This document shows, piece after piece, positions 9,643 through 18,494 of a DNA stretch of 64,000 bases. The notes under the pieces are model-generated. The model saw only the letters and a program-made list of their open reading frames with translations. It had not been told where the DNA came from and did no database searches. Positions within the stretch are counted from its first letter, which is position 1. Each line of letters begins with the position of its first letter. The stretch is from assembly GCA_001899255.1 (NCBI GenBank), contig MKVX01000008.1:1-64000 (forward strand). Reading direction: 5' to 3'. Source of the stretch: Rhizobiales bacterium 62-47. GTDB taxonomy: Bacteria > Pseudomonadota > Alphaproteobacteria > Rhizobiales > Xanthobacteraceae. The position numbers and the translations under genes were made by a program.

Positions 9643-10863
9643 TTACTGCCCTGAGAATGACGGCCGCGTTTCACCGATCAGCGATAGATATTTCCGTCGC
9701 AGAAGTCGCGCACTCAAACCTCCGGCCGTGCAGACCGTATCCTTGAATCGGACAAACGGCGGTGATGGCTCCTCTATGGCAGAGAAATATTCCCGTTCCT
9801 GCAACTGTGCTGCGCGGCGCAAGCTAAATCTATCGAGCACGAGTTGACGCGCCGATTCGCTGAGTTCGCGCCGCAACCCGGGAGATTGAATCAACCGTTC
9901 CAACGCAAGCTGGAGGGCTTGCGCTCCAACGCCGCGCGAGCCGGGCCCACGGCCGTACCAGCCCTGCTTCAAGAAGGTCGGAAGCGTTTCGGGCGTGAGC
10001 AACTCGCTGAAGCCGTCTTCACCGATAACCACGAGAGGCTTTGCAAAAGCCAACCCACGGAGCGCCGACCCACCCATGCCAATGACAACATCAGCTCCCG
10101 CATAGGCCGGCCGAGGGTCCGCCATTTCGCCTGCGAGAGATACAACATCCCTGCCCGCAGCGGAATTTGCCTTCGCCGCCTGTGCCGCAACCCGATCACG
10201 CTCCGGTCCTCCGCCGACAATGACGAGTCGGACGCGATGACCGGCCTGAACGAGACCGCCGACCGCGTCACAAGCCAGCAATAAGCCCTCAAGCTTGAGC
10301 ACTGAAGCCAGCCGAGAAACGACGACCACCAGAACTTCATCGTCGGCGATGCCATGCTGATTTCGAAACGAGCGACCGTCCACAAGGGCCGGATCGTCGT
10401 AATCCGTGTCCACCGGAGGCTCAAGCAAGGTCACGCGACGATGACCCGCTGCAATAGCATCCTCCCGGATCTCCTCCGTACCGACGATCAGCGGCACCGT
10501 CCGCGGAAAGAACCAAACCACCGACATTGACATAACGGTGCCGACCAGGGGCGTGCGATGACGCAGAGCGGGCCCGAAGAAACCCTCAATGACCGTCGAC
10601 CATTCGTAGCCGTGCACCACGTCAATGTTCCGCTCGCGTACGAGCGACGTCAGCTTGCCGCAGACGTAAGCCGATGGAAAACCCCGAATGAAGGGAATTT
10701 CGATGTGCTCAAGACCGAGCTTGCGGACAAGTTCGACCATCGGTCCTTGCTCGGACAGCACGATGACCTCATGTCCCATGTCGCGAACCGCACCGGCCAA
10801 TTGCACGGCGTTGAGCTGCGATCCACCGATTTCCATGGTGTGCGGGTAGACGAGTATCCTCAT
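9643..10863 (-). CDS. family 4 glycosyltransferase
   Basis: This 406-aa GT-B protein begins MRILVYPHTMEIGGSQLNAV, the GGSQ/GGAE loop typical of GT4 N-domains. It has IDVVHGYEWS in the acceptor half and VVVVSRLASVLKLEGLL plus VRLVIVGGGPERD in the donor-binding half. The expected E-x7-E motif is weakened: the region reads ADVVIGMGGSALRGLAFAKP instead of EGFGL/E-type residues. This may indicate a divergent subgroup of the kind seen in capsule clusters. It is transcribed opposite to most of the locus and is divergent from the flippase gene. Confidence 0.82.
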   Translation of the reverse strand: MRILVYPHTMEIGGSQLNAVQLAGAVRDMGHEVIVLSEQGPMVELVRKLGLEHIEIPFIRGFPSAYVCGKLTSLVRERNIDVVHGYEWSTVIEGFFGPALRHRTPLVGTVMSMSVVWFFPRTVPLIVGTEEIREDAIAAGHRRVTLLEPPVDTDYDDPALVDGRSFRNQHGIADDEVLVVVVSRLASVLKLEGLLLACDAVGGLVQAGHRVRLVIVGGGPERDRVAAQAAKANSAAGRDVVSLAGEMADPRPAYAGADVVIGMGGSALRGLAFAKPLVVIGEDGFSELLTPETLPTFLKQGWYGRGPGSRGVGAQALQLALERLIQSPGLRRELSESARQLVLDRFSLRRAAQLQEREYFSAIEEPSPPFVRFKDTVCTAGGLSARLLRRKYLSLIGETRPSFSGQ

Positions 10864-11182
10864 GCGACGAGACCCAACGCTCGCGCTGGCCGAACGGCAC
10901 TGTACAATATTTTCATCGAACGCTTTTCAAATGACAGGATCGTCGTCAAATTACGAAAATTCATACTGTTGTGAATTTTTCGATTTTAAATTCATCCCCA
11001 TGTTAAAAGCAATGTCCGTAAGCGCTTCGAGCCAAGGCTTGCGGAGAATAGTAAATGGCAATTCCAAGCTCACGCGGCCGACCGTAATTGCTGTTGTTCC
11101 CTCATTTGAACCGTAATGCTGCCGTTTGCGTCAGAGCGATATCCTCTCGTTCCAAACCGGCACCAACCATACAAGCTGACCG
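10864..11182. other. intergenic region between divergent glycosyltransferase and flippase genes
   Basis: No gene is supported here. The segment around 10940-11000 is AT-rich (AAATTACGAAAATTC, GATTTTAAATTC) and probably holds the divergent promoters. Short open frames in this area have atypical composition and no ribosome sites. Confidence 0.45.
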
Positions 11183-12643
11183 ATGAACGATATCCATAAG
11201 GCGATCTTTTTCTCTGCCCTGGAGAAGTACGGCAGCTTCATCTTCTTTGTGTTTGCCACGGCAATCCTGGCGCGACTCCTCACCCCCGAAGAGTTCGGCA
11301 TATTTGCACTGGTTAACGCGATAACCACCATCGCCGCTTCTTACTTCCACGAATTCGGCGGCGCCAACTACATCATCCAGAAGGACAATCTCTCGGAACG
11401 CAACATCCGCACGGCATTCACCGTAACGTTCCTGACCTCTGCCTTCGTGGCCGTTCTTCTGCTGTCGCTGCGCGGCGTCGCCGCCCATTTCTTCTCGCAA
11501 GAAGGGTTGCGCCTCGGTTTGGCCGTTTGCGCAGTCAACTTCCTGCTCGTTCCCATATCTGTCGTGCTCACCGCGCTGTTACGTCGAGAGATGGCGTTCG
11601 GAACGCTGGGCCGATGCAACATCATCTCGAACATTGCCAACTCTTTGAGCTCGATAGCCCTCGCGGCGATCGGGTACAGCTACATGGCCCCGATCTACGG
11701 TATGCTGATCGGAACGGTGGTGTTAACCATCCTGCTCCTGATGCATGTCGGCAGCTTTCGAACGCTGAAGCCTAGCCTCGAAGGCTATCGTGAGGTCCTC
11801 GAATTCGGCGCTTACTCCGGCGCCGTCGTCATCATCAATGTGCTTTATCAGTGGTCGCCCCAGCTTTTTCTCGGGCGTATGCTGGATTTCTCCGCGGTCG
11901 GCCTCTACACGCGTGCCGTCAGCATCACGCAGGTTTTCGACAGGCTGGTTTTCCAGGTCTTGAACCCGATCATCATGCCTGCGGTATTCGCGCAAACCCG
12001 GAGCGGCGTAAAGCTGAAGGACACGTTTCTTTCGGCGATCGAATTACTGAGCGTGCTGCAATGGCCCTTCCTGATCTTTCTGGCGATCATGTCGCACACG
12101 ATCATCCTGTTGTGGCTGGGACCGACCTGGATCGAAATTGTTCCTCTGGTGCAATTGCTGAGCATAGCCTCGGTTTCGCTGGTCGCGGCTTCCTTGACCT
12201 ATCCCGTGCTGGTAGGCGTCGGGCGCATTCAGGATACCGTCATTTCATCGCTGATTTCGTTGCCTCCTTCGTTCATTGTCGTCCTGCTCGCATCGCATTA
12301 CGGCGCTGTCGCTGTCGCAGCATCCGCACTCATTACATTTCCGTTCCAGGCAGCCGTCGCACTTTACTTCATCGGCAAGCGGCTCGGGATCAGCCCCGGC
12401 GATCTGGCAAGGGCCGTCTTCAAGAGCAGCGCCGTTGCACTCATCACCTCGCTCGCTGTCCTGCTGAGCGTCGGATTGACGACATACGTTCATGCCGGCC
12501 CGATCGTCGAACTGATCTCCGCCAGCACGTTTGCCGCCGTCGGGTGGATCGTGGCGTTGTTCGCCACTAACCATAAGCTTCTCGAACAGCTGAAACTGGT
12601 GGCCCGAGGAATTGTCGGATTCGTTCGTATAAGATTAAGTTAG
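11183..12643 (+). CDS. Wzx-like oligosaccharide flippase (MOP superfamily)
   Basis: The 486-aa polytopic protein begins with HKAIFFSALEKYGSFIFFVF and ILARLLTPEEFGIFALVNAI, the N-terminal signature of PST/Wzx lipid-linked oligosaccharide translocases. It carries about a dozen hydrophobic segments across its length. It would flip undecaprenyl-diphosphate-linked EPS repeat units across the inner membrane before polymerisation by a Wzy-type protein. It heads a plus-strand run (11183-16639) that also carries the amino-sugar genes, with a 26-bp gap to the acetyltransferase. Confidence 0.88.
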   Translation: MNDIHKAIFFSALEKYGSFIFFVFATAILARLLTPEEFGIFALVNAITTIAASYFHEFGGANYIIQKDNLSERNIRTAFTVTFLTSAFVAVLLLSLRGVAAHFFSQEGLRLGLAVCAVNFLLVPISVVLTALLRREMAFGTLGRCNIISNIANSLSSIALAAIGYSYMAPIYGMLIGTVVLTILLLMHVGSFRTLKPSLEGYREVLEFGAYSGAVVIINVLYQWSPQLFLGRMLDFSAVGLYTRAVSITQVFDRLVFQVLNPIIMPAVFAQTRSGVKLKDTFLSAIELLSVLQWPFLIFLAIMSHTIILLWLGPTWIEIVPLVQLLSIASVSLVAASLTYPVLVGVGRIQDTVISSLISLPPSFIVVLLASHYGAVAVAASALITFPFQAAVALYFIGKRLGISPGDLARAVFKSSAVALITSLAVLLSVGLTTYVHAGPIVELISASTFAAVGWIVALFATNHKLLEQLKLVARGIVGFVRIRLS

Positions 12644-12669
12644 ATCCAATCAACCAAAGAGGACATTCG

Positions 12670-13161
12670 ATGCCGATCGGTAAAGACGTGAAGCTGGGAC
12701 AGGACGTCAAGATCTTCCATCCGGATCTGGTCAATCTTTATGGCTGCGCTGTCGGCGACGAATCCCGGATCGGCACATTCGTCGAGATTCAGGTTGGAGC
12801 GAAGATTGGCGCGCGCTGCAAGATTTCGTCTCATACCTTCATTTGTGAAGGCGTGACGATCGAGGACGAGGTTTTCATCGGCCACGGTGTCATGTTCACC
12901 AACGACAAGTTCCCAAGGGCGACCACTGAAGACGGCCGCCCGCAGGGACCGAGCGATTGGTCGGTCGAGGTTACGCGTGTTGGCCGCAGGGCATCGATCG
13001 GCTCGAACGCCACGATTCTGTGCGGAATTTCGATTGGTGAAGGCGCGACTGTCGGAGCCGGCGCGGTCGTCACGCGGAATGTCGCCCCCGGGGATGTCGT
13101 CGCTGGCGTTCCGGCGCGCTCGGTCAGATCTTCCGCCAACCGCACAGCGAAACGGGGCTGA
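12670..13161 (+). CDS. left-handed beta-helix (hexapeptide) N-acetyltransferase, WbpD/FdtC-like
   Basis: The protein has 163 residues built of hexapeptide repeats ([LIV]-G-x4), for example AVGDESRIGTFVEI, AKIGARCKI and VTIEDEVFIGHGVMF. It ends in the family tail SIGEGATVGAGAVVTRNV and VVAGVPAR. The HGVMFTNDKFPRA loop with its His and Asn matches enzymes that acetylate the 3-amino group of nucleotide sugars (WbpD, FdtC). The reaction would be acetyl-CoA plus UDP-3-amino sugar to UDP-3-acetamido sugar. It sits between the flippase and the aminotransferase that would supply its substrate. It is preceded by an AGAGGACATTCG ribosome site. Confidence 0.85.
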   Translation: MPIGKDVKLGQDVKIFHPDLVNLYGCAVGDESRIGTFVEIQVGAKIGARCKISSHTFICEGVTIEDEVFIGHGVMFTNDKFPRATTEDGRPQGPSDWSVEVTRVGRRASIGSNATILCGISIGEGATVGAGAVVTRNVAPGDVVAGVPARSVRSSANRTAKRG

Positions 13162-13327
13162 CCTTCGGAAAAGTGCCTGGAATTAACCGCACTACACGGA
13201 TTTCGGCGGCTGGGCGCCTTGCCTGATTTATTTGATTTGTTTATTTATATATTTATGATTTAATTTCACTGCCGATAATTAAATAAACCCGCCATCCTCA
13301 ACGGTCATTTTAGCTAGGATTAAATCC

Positions 13328-14437
13328 TTGATCCCTTTCCTCGACTTGAAAGCCCAGTATCAGCAAATGAAGCCGGAAATCGATGCCGCAGTGCTGCGCG
13401 CGATCGAGAGCACCCAGTTCGTCCAGGGGCCGGAGGTTGCGGCCTTTGAGAAGCGATTTGCGTCTTACAGCAGCGTCGAACATTGCCTGGCGGTCAACAG
13501 TGGAACGTCAGCGCTGCACCTCGCCTTGCTGGCCGCCGGCATAGGGCCAGGCGACGAAGTCATTACGGTATCGATGACGTTCGTGGCGACGACAGCCGCC
13601 ATTTTGTACAGCGGCGCCAAGCCCGTGTTCGTCGATGTCGATCCCAAGACATGGACCATGAACCCGGCGGCGATCGAAGCGGCGATCACGCCGCGGACGA
13701 AGGCCATTCTTCCCGTCCATCTGCATGGCCTCATGGCCGACATGGACGCGATCATGGCGATCGCGAAACGTCATGGCCTGATTGTGATCGAAGACGCAGC
13801 CCAGGCCCACGGCGCTGAATACAAGGGCCGTCGCGCAGGGTCGATTGGCGATCTCGGCTGCTTCAGCTTCTATCCCGGCAAGAACCTAGGCGCCTACGGT
13901 GAAGGCGGCGCGGTCGTGACCAATAATGCCGATCTCGCCAGGAAGATCTCGCTGTTGCGCGACTGGGGCCAGGAATCCAAATACAACCACGTCGTCCCTG
14001 GTTTCAACTACCGCATGGATGGCATTCAGGGCGCGATCCTGAACGTGAAGATGAACTACATCGAAGCCTGGACTGACGCTCGTCGCGCAGCCGCGCTCCG
14101 CTACGACGATCTGTTGGCAAAGCTGCCTTGCGGCCGGCCGACGCCGCCGGACCATAGCCGCCACGTGTACCACGTTTACGCAATCACCTTGGCGCAACGT
14201 GACGAAGCTCTGAAGTCACTCCAGAATGCGGGAATCGGCGTCGGAATTCACTACCCCGTCCCGGTGCATCTGCAGAAGGCCTATGCGGATCTCGGCTATC
14301 GAACCGGAGATTTGCCCGTCACGGAATCGCTCGCCAAGCAGTTCCTGTCACTCCCGATCTACGCAGAGCTCAAGCCAGAGCACATCGTGTCGGTCGTCAG
14401 CGAACTGGAACGCTTCCTGATCGCAAAGGCAGCATAA
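13328..14437 (+). CDS. DegT/DnrJ/EryC1/StrS aminotransferase (WbpE-like)
   Basis: This 369-aa PLP enzyme of the sugar aminotransferase family starts IPFLDLKAQYQQMKPEID. It has VNSGTSALHLALLAAGIGPGDEVIT and the PLP-phosphate region EDAAQAHGA. The Schiff-base Lys lies in FSFYPGKNLGAYGEGG. The start codon is TTG (13328), supported by AGGA at 13316-13319 and by the family's usual N-terminus. It most likely transaminates a 3-keto nucleotide sugar made by the 8385 oxidoreductase, giving the amine acetylated by the 12670 product. A 4-keto substrate cannot be excluded. Confidence 0.88.
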   Translation: MIPFLDLKAQYQQMKPEIDAAVLRAIESTQFVQGPEVAAFEKRFASYSSVEHCLAVNSGTSALHLALLAAGIGPGDEVITVSMTFVATTAAILYSGAKPVFVDVDPKTWTMNPAAIEAAITPRTKAILPVHLHGLMADMDAIMAIAKRHGLIVIEDAAQAHGAEYKGRRAGSIGDLGCFSFYPGKNLGAYGEGGAVVTNNADLARKISLLRDWGQESKYNHVVPGFNYRMDGIQGAILNVKMNYIEAWTDARRAAALRYDDLLAKLPCGRPTPPDHSRHVYHVYAITLAQRDEALKSLQNAGIGVGIHYPVPVHLQKAYADLGYRTGDLPVTESLAKQFLSLPIYAELKPEHIVSVVSELERFLIAKAA

Positions 14438-14495
14438 CAATCAGAATGACGCGACGATAACGTCATAGCCGACTGACCAGCAATAGGAGTGAACT

Positions 14496-15500
14496 GTGGC
14501 CGACCTGAAGGGAAAAAGAGTCCTGGTCACCGGCGGTGCCGGATTTATTGGCTCTCACATCGTAGATTTGCTGTGCGACGAAGGCTGCGCCGAGATCGTC
14601 GCCGTCGACAACATGATTCGAGGCCGGCCGGAAAATCTACAGCAATCACTCGGGAAAGGCCCGGTGCGATTGGTCAACGGCGATATACGCGACGGCAAAT
14701 TGATGGCGTCGCTAGTCAAGTCGTCCGACATCGTCTTTCATCAGGCTGCTCTGCGCATCACGCACTGCGCCGCCGAGCCGCGTCTTGCGATGGAAGTCAT
14801 GGTTCAGGCGACTTTCGACCTGCTGGAACTGTGCGTCCAGCACAAGATCGAAAAGGTCATCGCCGCCTCATCCGCCTCGGTTTACGGTATGGCCGACCAG
14901 TTCCCGACCACCGAGCACCAAAACCCATACGACAACCGAACGCTCTATGGCGCAGCCAAGGCCTTCAACGAAGGCCTGCTTCGCACCTTCAACGACATGC
15001 ATGGATTGGACTACGTCGCCTTCAGGTATTTCAATGTCTACGGCGACCGCATGGATATTCATGGGCGCTACACGGAAGTGCTGATCCGATGGATGGAGCG
15101 CCTCGAGGCCGGCCAGGCTCCGATCATCTTCGGCAACGGCCAGCAGACGATGGATTTCATCCACGTACGGGATATCGCGCGCGCGAATATTCTTGGTGCG
15201 AAAAGCAAGGCCAGCGACGAGGTCTTCAATGTTGCCAGCGGCACCGAGACTAGCCTCGCCCAGCTCGCCGCAGCGTTGACATCAGTGATGGGCCGTAGTG
15301 GCCTGACGCCGGAGTTCGCACCCGAGCGCTCCGTCAATCCAGTGCCTCGGCGCTTGGCGTCGACCGCCAAAGCTGAAGAGATGCTGGGATTCCGCTCCAC
15401 TATCGGCCTCGAGCAAGGCCTGAAGGAACTCGTGACGTGGTGGCGCCGCGAGCGAGCGCTGTTTGAGCCGGCCCGCAAGCAGGAGGCTATTGCCTCGTGA
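14496..15500 (+). CDS. NAD-dependent epimerase/dehydratase (extended SDR)
   Basis: The protein has 334 residues with the cofactor motif RVLVTGGAGFIGSHIVDLL at residues 8-26 and active-site Ser in ASSASVYG. The Tyr-x3-Lys motif is in TLYGAAKAFNEGLL. The segment YFNVYGDRMD and later MDFIHVRDIARA are characteristic of UDP-sugar 4-epimerases and GDP/dTDP-sugar modifying SDRs. The GTG start at 14496 is preceded by AATAGGAGTGAACT. It overlaps the next aminotransferase by four bases, so the pair probably acts in one pathway, such as making a keto or epimerised sugar for transamination. The substrate is unknown. Confidence 0.85.
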   Translation: MADLKGKRVLVTGGAGFIGSHIVDLLCDEGCAEIVAVDNMIRGRPENLQQSLGKGPVRLVNGDIRDGKLMASLVKSSDIVFHQAALRITHCAAEPRLAMEVMVQATFDLLELCVQHKIEKVIAASSASVYGMADQFPTTEHQNPYDNRTLYGAAKAFNEGLLRTFNDMHGLDYVAFRYFNVYGDRMDIHGRYTEVLIRWMERLEAGQAPIIFGNGQQTMDFIHVRDIARANILGAKSKASDEVFNVASGTETSLAQLAAALTSVMGRSGLTPEFAPERSVNPVPRRLASTAKAEEMLGFRSTIGLEQGLKELVTWWRRERALFEPARKQEAIAS

Positions 15501-16639
15501 TCCCCATCGCATTGCCATTCCTCGGTACTGACGAAGCCGACGCGGCACGCGAAGCCGTCTTATCCGGCTGGGTCTCGCAAGGACCTCAGGTTCTCGCTTT
15601 CGAGCGGGAATTTGCAGCCACGGTTGGCGCCTCATACGCAACGGCCGTCTCCAATTGCACGACAGCACTGCACCTCGCACTGGTTGCCGCGAATATCGGC
15701 CCGGGCGATGAAGTCATTACGGCGAGCCATTCCTTTATCGCGACCGCCAACTGCATCAAATACTGCGGTGGGACGCCTGTTTTCGTGGATGTCGATCCCG
15801 ATACTTACAACATTGATCCGGCCCGGGTGGCCGAGGCCATTACGCCACGCACGCGTGCCATTCTCGCGGTTCATCAGATGGGCATGCCGTGCGACCTGAC
15901 GGCATTACGCACCCTCGCAGAGCAACATGGCTTGATCCTGATTGAGGACGCAGCCTGTGCAGCCGGCAGCGAAATTCATATCGATGGCAAGTGGGACCGT
16001 GTCGGTAAAGCGCACGGACACATTACCTGTTTCTCGTTTCACCCGCGCAAGGTGATTACCACCGGCGAAGGTGGCATGCTGACGACGTCGAGCGCAGAGT
16101 TCGACCGCAAGTTCAAACTGCTGCGCCAGCACGGAATGAGCGTGCCCGACACGGTTCGGCACGGCTCGGCGCAAGTCATCTTCGAGGACTATCTCGAAGT
16201 CGGCTACAACTATCGAATGACCGACATGCAAGCAGCTATCGGCCGCAAACAACTCGGAAAGCTGCCCGACATCATCAGTCGCCGCCGTAAATTGGCAGAC
16301 GGTTATGCCGAGCTGCTAGGAAACATTGAGGGCCTGCGGCTGCCGTTCGAGCCTGAATGGGCTCGTTCCAATTGGCAAAGCTACTGCGTCCGACTGCCGG
16401 ATCGAGCCGATCAGCGCACGGTCATGCAAAGCATGCTCGACCAGGGTATCGCGACACGGCGCGGCATCATGTGCTCGCATCGTGAGATGCCGTATCGCGA
16501 CCAGGTCAAACACGACCTGACACAGTCGGAACTGGCGCAGGATCGCTGTATCTTGTTGCCACTCTATGCGCAGATGACCGAAGACGATCAGGTCCGTGTC
16601 GCCGACACACTCACCAAAGAGCTGAAGCGCTTGTCCTGA
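15497..16639 (+). CDS. second DegT/DnrJ/EryC1/StrS aminotransferase
   Basis: The protein has 380 residues. It shows SNCTTALHLALVAANIGPGDEVIT, EDAACAAGSEI and the PLP-Lys in CFSFHPRKVITTGEGG. The FHPRKxxTTGEGG form and GYNYRMTDMQAA are typical of perosamine-synthase/4-keto-sugar aminotransferase relatives, unlike the FYPGKNLGAYGEGG form of the 13328 enzyme, so the two probably act on different keto sugars. The start is GTG overlapping the SDR stop (GTGA at 15497-15500), indicating translational coupling. It is the last gene of the run before a hairpin. Confidence 0.87.
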   Translation: MIPIALPFLGTDEADAAREAVLSGWVSQGPQVLAFEREFAATVGASYATAVSNCTTALHLALVAANIGPGDEVITASHSFIATANCIKYCGGTPVFVDVDPDTYNIDPARVAEAITPRTRAILAVHQMGMPCDLTALRTLAEQHGLILIEDAACAAGSEIHIDGKWDRVGKAHGHITCFSFHPRKVITTGEGGMLTTSSAEFDRKFKLLRQHGMSVPDTVRHGSAQVIFEDYLEVGYNYRMTDMQAAIGRKQLGKLPDIISRRRKLADGYAELLGNIEGLRLPFEPEWARSNWQSYCVRLPDRADQRTVMQSMLDQGIATRRGIMCSHREMPYRDQVKHDLTQSELAQDRCILLPLYAQMTEDDQVRVADTLTKELKRLS

Positions 16640-16651
16640 TCCATTTGCTGA

Positions 16652-16679
16652 ACGGCAATCCTCCTGAGAGGGTTGCCGT
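16652..16679 (+). terminator. hairpin after the amino-sugar operon
   Basis: ACGGCAA pairs with TTGCCGT and an inner CCTC with GAGG around a CTGA loop, starting 13 bp after the aminotransferase stop. There is no strong T-run, so it may be a weak terminator or an RNA 3'-end stabiliser. The rest of the gap to 17060 contains no gene I can support. Confidence 0.55.
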
Positions 16680-17006
16680 CAGTCAATTGTTCAGATCCGC
16701 AGCAACGCGCTTCGGGCGGGGCTGAATAATGTGCGCTCCACGGCATCAAGGCTAGTGGCGCCCTGCCCGACAAACATAACTTCCTCAAATATTGATCATC
16801 TCTGGCGTCTTGCGACACTTCGGGGCCAGCCGCAACGACTTGAGCAGGACGCTCCGCCCCGCGTCCCTATCGCTGGTCAGCAACCTCTATTGCAGCGAAT
16901 TCCCTTTCTTCGGGAACGCACGGCTAAGGCTTGGCTGCCACCTACGCCCGCCACCGGCCGCCATACGCGCGTCATCCAATCCCGTTGCCCCGCCTCAAAC
17001 GCAATC

Positions 17007-17037
17007 GCCCGCCTGCCGTATTCAACGGCAAGCGGGC
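17007..17037 (-). terminator. hairpin downstream of the type I secretion operon
   Basis: GCCCGC pairs with GCGGGC and an inner TGCCGT with ACGGCA. It lies 24 bp past the minus-strand stop of the HlyD-type gene. It has no long T-run, so termination strength is uncertain. Confidence 0.5.
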
Positions 17038-17060
17038 CTGACCGTGGAGGCGGCCTGCAA

Positions 17061-18494
17061 TCAGTATTCGCGGATGCTCTCGTCCAGTCCGCGTAGCAAC
17101 GGATACAGGAAGTAGGAAATCACCCGCCGGCTTCCGACCTTCAGTTCAGCCGTCACGGCCATGCCGGGCATCAGCTGCATGCGTTCGGGCTGGCGGCGCA
17201 ACTTGCTCTCCGACACGTCGACCAGGACACGATAGTAAGGAGCGGTCGTCTTGCGCACGGCGTCAGACTTGGCATCCGGCGTGAACGCATCGTTGCTCAC
17301 GACTCTGACGGTTCCGGACCCCGTCCCGAACTTCTGGAACGGAAACGCTTCGAACTTGATCCGAACCGGTTGACCGACCTCGATCTGACCGATATCGCGG
17401 CCTTCGACGTTGACCTCCGCCTGGAGCTTGTCGTCGCGCGGCACCAGCACAAATAACGTCTCGGCTTCCCGCGCCACAGAGCCGACCGTTCGATTGCCGA
17501 TCTCAAGCACGATCGCATCGGCCGGCGCCGTCAGCACGATGAGCTTGCGGCGCAGTTCTGCTTTCTTCAGATCTTCCGCCGCTCCATTGCGCTTCGCCAG
17601 TGTTTCGACAAGATCCTGGTAGGCCGTACGACGGAAGTCCTCGAGGAATACCTGCCGATCGGCTGTCGCTTTCTCGACGCGGTGCGCGTAGTCGACCTGA
17701 TTGCCTCTTACCCGCGACAGATTGCTCTCAACATCGAGGCGGGCATCACGGGAAAGCAGGAAATTGAGGCGCGAGCCGACTTCCTTGTCCATCAACGTGC
17801 TGCGCATCGATTCGATCGACTTCATCGTCTCGAGGCGTTGCACCAACACCGTCTCTTCATTTTGGCTGGTCTTCAGATTGGCCTGGGCACTCGCAATCTG
17901 CGCATCGAAATTGCTCAGCTGCGCCTGGTTGAATGTGCGACGTTGGGAAAACAGCTTGCTCTGCAACACCTCATCGGGATTGGCGCTGTCCTTGACCACA
18001 TAGTCGTAGCCGCCCAGTTCAGCGCGAAGCCGCTCGATGGTTGCGTCCAGCGCCGCCACGCGAATCTGGAGCTGATCGAGATCGGCTTGAGAGAACGTCG
18101 GATCGAGGGTGGCGAGCGGATCGCCACGATTGACCACATCGCCAACGCGGACATGAATTTGGCGTACGACCGAAGTTTCGAGCGGCTGCACGACGAGGTT
18201 CGGCCGCGTCGTGATCAATTTGCCCTGCGCGGTGACGATCATGTCCACACGGGAGACAGAGGCCCAAACAATCGCTGCGGCAATCAGCGCCACAACGCAA
18301 TAGAGCGTCATGCGGGCGATCCGCGGCGGCGTTCGCTGCTCGATCTCAAGCGCATCGGACTGGAATTCACTGACAATCGGTTTCAAGGGCGGCGTACTTC
18401 TGACGACCGATCGTTTGCGACGGCTGTTATCGTTTGAGACCGGATGGCCCGTACTCATCACACGCAGCTCCGGCTTGTTGTTTGAATCGGTCAT
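17061..18494 (-). CDS. HlyD-family type I secretion membrane-fusion protein
   Basis: The 477-aa adaptor has a basic cytoplasmic tail, then one transmembrane segment (LYCVVALIAAAIVWASV, about residues 62-78). A lipoyl/barrel half-motif GKLITTRPNLVVQPLETSVV follows, then a long coiled-coil hairpin (about 120-300), a second lipoyl half IVLTAPADAIVLEIGN and the C-terminal MPGMAVTAELKVG typical of HlyD/LapC. It links the inner-membrane ABC exporter to a TolC-like channel, which is not encoded here. ATG 18494 overlaps the exporter stop by four bases. The open frame continues upstream to 18929, but that part is the antisense-frame shadow of the exporter. Confidence 0.92.
   Translation of the reverse strand: MTDSNNKPELRVMSTGHPVSNDNSRRKRSVVRSTPPLKPIVSEFQSDALEIEQRTPPRIARMTLYCVVALIAAAIVWASVSRVDMIVTAQGKLITTRPNLVVQPLETSVVRQIHVRVGDVVNRGDPLATLDPTFSQADLDQLQIRVAALDATIERLRAELGGYDYVVKDSANPDEVLQSKLFSQRRTFNQAQLSNFDAQIASAQANLKTSQNEETVLVQRLETMKSIESMRSTLMDKEVGSRLNFLLSRDARLDVESNLSRVRGNQVDYAHRVEKATADRQVFLEDFRRTAYQDLVETLAKRNGAAEDLKKAELRRKLIVLTAPADAIVLEIGNRTVGSVAREAETLFVLVPRDDKLQAEVNVEGRDIGQIEVGQPVRIKFEAFPFQKFGTGSGTVRVVSNDAFTPDAKSDAVRKTTAPYYRVLVDVSESKLRRQPERMQLMPGMAVTAELKVGSRRVISYFLYPLLRGLDESIREY

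Noticed and set aside
14489-15253. Overlapping plus-strand frame inside the SDR gene
   Set aside because: Arg-rich shadow in a different frame; the SDR frame has the cofactor and Tyr-x3-Lys motifs.
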